From assembly GCA_947493745.1 (NCBI GenBank), contig CANLSM010000004.1, positions 62,001-126,000 of the forward strand: DNA of 64,000 bases, given 5' to 3'. Below are positions 62,946 to 64,000 of the stretch, one piece after another (the first letter of the stretch is position 1; each line of letters opens with the position of its first letter). The notes beneath the pieces were generated by a model that ran no database searches, had not been told where the DNA came from, and worked only from the letters and a program-made list of their open reading frames with translations. The stretch comes from an uncultured Paracoccaceae bacterium. Lineage in GTDB: Bacteria; Pseudomonadota; Alphaproteobacteria; Rhodobacterales; Rhodobacteraceae. Made by a program: the position numbers and the translations under genes.

Positions 62946-64000
62946 TCAGAGTTTGGGGCGTCTGAGAAATGGCATCAGGCGGCCCATGTCAGGCCCTTGC
63001 GACTGTCCGGTCAGTGCCTTTCGCAGTGGCATGAAAAGACCCCGTCCCTTGCGCCCGGTCGCCTCCTTCACGGCCCCCGTCCAGGTGGACCAACTTGTGG
63101 CGTCCCAGGGGGCCTCGGGCAACAATGTCATCGCTTCAGCCACGAAATCGCGATCCTCGTCCTCAATTACAGGCGTGGCACCATCACGGATCAGCGCCCA
63201 CCAACTGGCGATATCGCGGCGAGTCTCGACATTCTCTCGAATGGTGTCCCAGAACTGAGTGGCCTGATCCTGTGGCACCCCGGCCTCGGTCAGGTCCATT
63301 GCGACGTCGTCCACCGGGAGGCCATGCAGGTATTTTGCCGTCAACGGCCCGAGATCGTCACGATCGAACTTCGTCGGTGCGGCCCCGAAACGGCCCGGAT
63401 CGAAGCCCTCGATCACCTCATCCATGGAACCGTGCAACTCTACCGGGTCGGAAGAGCCGAGCCGTGCCATCAGTGAGACCACCGCCATCGGCTCCACTCC
63501 TTCCGCGCGCAGGTCGCGCAATGACAGTGTGCCGAGCCGCTTCGACAGCCCCTCGCCCTGGGGACCCGTCAGCAGGGAATGGTGCGCGAAATCCGGAGCC
63601 TGCCCGCCAAGCGCCGCAATGATCTGGATCTGGGTCGCGGTATTGGTCACATGATCCGAGCCGCGCACGACATGGGTCACCCCCATCTCGACATCATCGA
63701 CCACGGAGGCCAGCGTGTAGAGCATCTGCCCATCGCCCCGGATCAGGACCGGGTCCGAGACGCTGGCCGCATCAATCGACAGGTCCCCGAGGATACCGTC
63801 AGTCCAGGTGATCCGCTCGTGATCGAGCAGGAAGCGCCAGTGACCGCTGCGCTCAGTCTTCAGCGCCGCCCGCTCGTCTTCCGACAGTTTCAGCGCCGAG
63901 CGATCGTAGACCGGCGGCTTGCCCATGTTCAGCTGCTTCTTGCGCTTGAGGTCCAACTCCACCGGCGTCTCGAAGGCCTCGTAAAGCCGTGAGGCATCAC
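62946..64000 (-). CDS. gltX: Glutamate--tRNA ligase (5' end cut by window edge)
   Basis: The C-terminal 351 residues of a class I aminoacyl-tRNA synthetase charging tRNA-Glu. VDDVEMGVTHVVRGSDHVTNT and HHSLLTGPQGEGLSKRLGT are recognisable; the KMSKS loop is here GLSKRLG. The shorter C-terminal anticodon-binding domain and wording LSLRDLRAEGVEPMAVVSLM fit one of the two gltX genes that alphaproteobacteria often carry. The HIGH motif lies outside the window. Confidence 0.95.
   Translation of the reverse strand, partial: DASRLYEAFETPVELDLKRKKQLNMGKPPVYDRSALKLSEDERAALKTERSGHWRFLLDHERITWTDGILGDLSIDAASVSDPVLIRGDGQMLYTLASVVDDVEMGVTHVVRGSDHVTNTATQIQIIAALGGQAPDFAHHSLLTGPQGEGLSKRLGTLSLRDLRAEGVEPMAVVSLMARLGSSDPVELHGSMDEVIEGFDPGRFGAAPTKFDRDDLGPLTAKYLHGLPVDDVAMDLTEAGVPQDQATQFWDTIRENVETRRDIASWWALIRDGATPVIEDEDRDFVAEAMTLLPEAPWDATSWSTWTGAVKEATGRKGRGLFMPLRKALTGQSQGPDMGRLMPFLRRPKL

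Noticed and set aside
1-64000. tRNA genes, CRISPR arrays, insertion sequences or prophage genes
   Set aside because: None was seen: no transposase or integrase motifs, no regular repeat-spacer pattern and no cloverleaf with TTCGA arms in the gaps.

Overview
The window is a stretch of an alphaproteobacterial chromosome, most likely Rhodobacteraceae (Roseobacter/Paracoccus-like). The grounds are moderately high GC with C/G-ending codons, a complete and compact dcw (division and cell wall) cluster in the order mraZ-rsmH-ftsL-ftsI-murE-murF-mraY-murD-ftsW-murG-murC-murB-ddl-ftsQ-ftsA-ftsZ-lpxC, a beta-hydroxyaspartate cycle operon, an UpsM-like leader in front of mraZ, and a dispersed 3'-end repeat with core AAATATCCCCGCCGGAGGC. 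No tRNA, rRNA operon, prophage, insertion sequence or CRISPR array was seen.

Region 1 (1-17200) is general metabolism and transport: a cut methyltransferase, a MATE exporter, PHA synthase (phaC), an AlaC-type aminotransferase, a GlcD/Dld-type flavoprotein, a hotdog thioesterase, a CLC chloride transporter, a DUF427 protein and an aminopeptidase P. After these come small enzymes, then an isopropylmalate/tartrate dehydrogenase homologue, a Gfo/Idh/MocA oxidoreductase and an MBL-fold hydrolase flanked by perfect 33-bp inverted copies of the dispersed repeat.

Region 2 (17200-40860, all minus strand) is the cell-envelope and division block. Transcription runs from mraZ (right) to ftsZ, where a strong intrinsic terminator sits; lpxC, bamD and recN follow. 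Most genes overlap by 1-17 nt, so the block is translationally coupled. Three tiny overlapping membrane proteins lie between murC and murB, and a GNAT acetyltransferase lies between murD and ftsW. mraZ is preceded by a long leader with an intrinsic terminator, the hallmark of the sRNA UpsM.

Region 3 (41550-52400) holds an outer-membrane beta-barrel protein, RNase P RNA (rnpB), the amidase ampD, a protein with an Ada-like Cys motif, PBP4 (dacB), nadD, a membrane-anchored PAS-GGDEF-EAL protein and ettA. It also has an unusual C-terminally membrane-anchored nucleotidyltransferase-like protein and an SRAP (HMCES/YedK) family protein whose catalytic Cys2 is replaced by proline.

Region 4 (52400-57840) is the highlight. 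It contains bhcR with divergent bhcA-bhcB-bhcC-bhcD, encoding the full beta-hydroxyaspartate cycle that converts two glyoxylate into oxaloacetate. Two near-identical palindromes in the bhcR-bhcA intergenic region are probable BhcR operators.

Region 5 (57840-64000) has a divergent GAPDH, a small membrane protein, a lipoprotein M48 protease, a 1-Cys peroxiredoxin, a CAP-domain protein, a second MATE exporter and the 3' part of gltX. Start sites were chosen from ribosome binding sites, overlaps and family lengths. Functions come from motif recognition by eye, without database searches.
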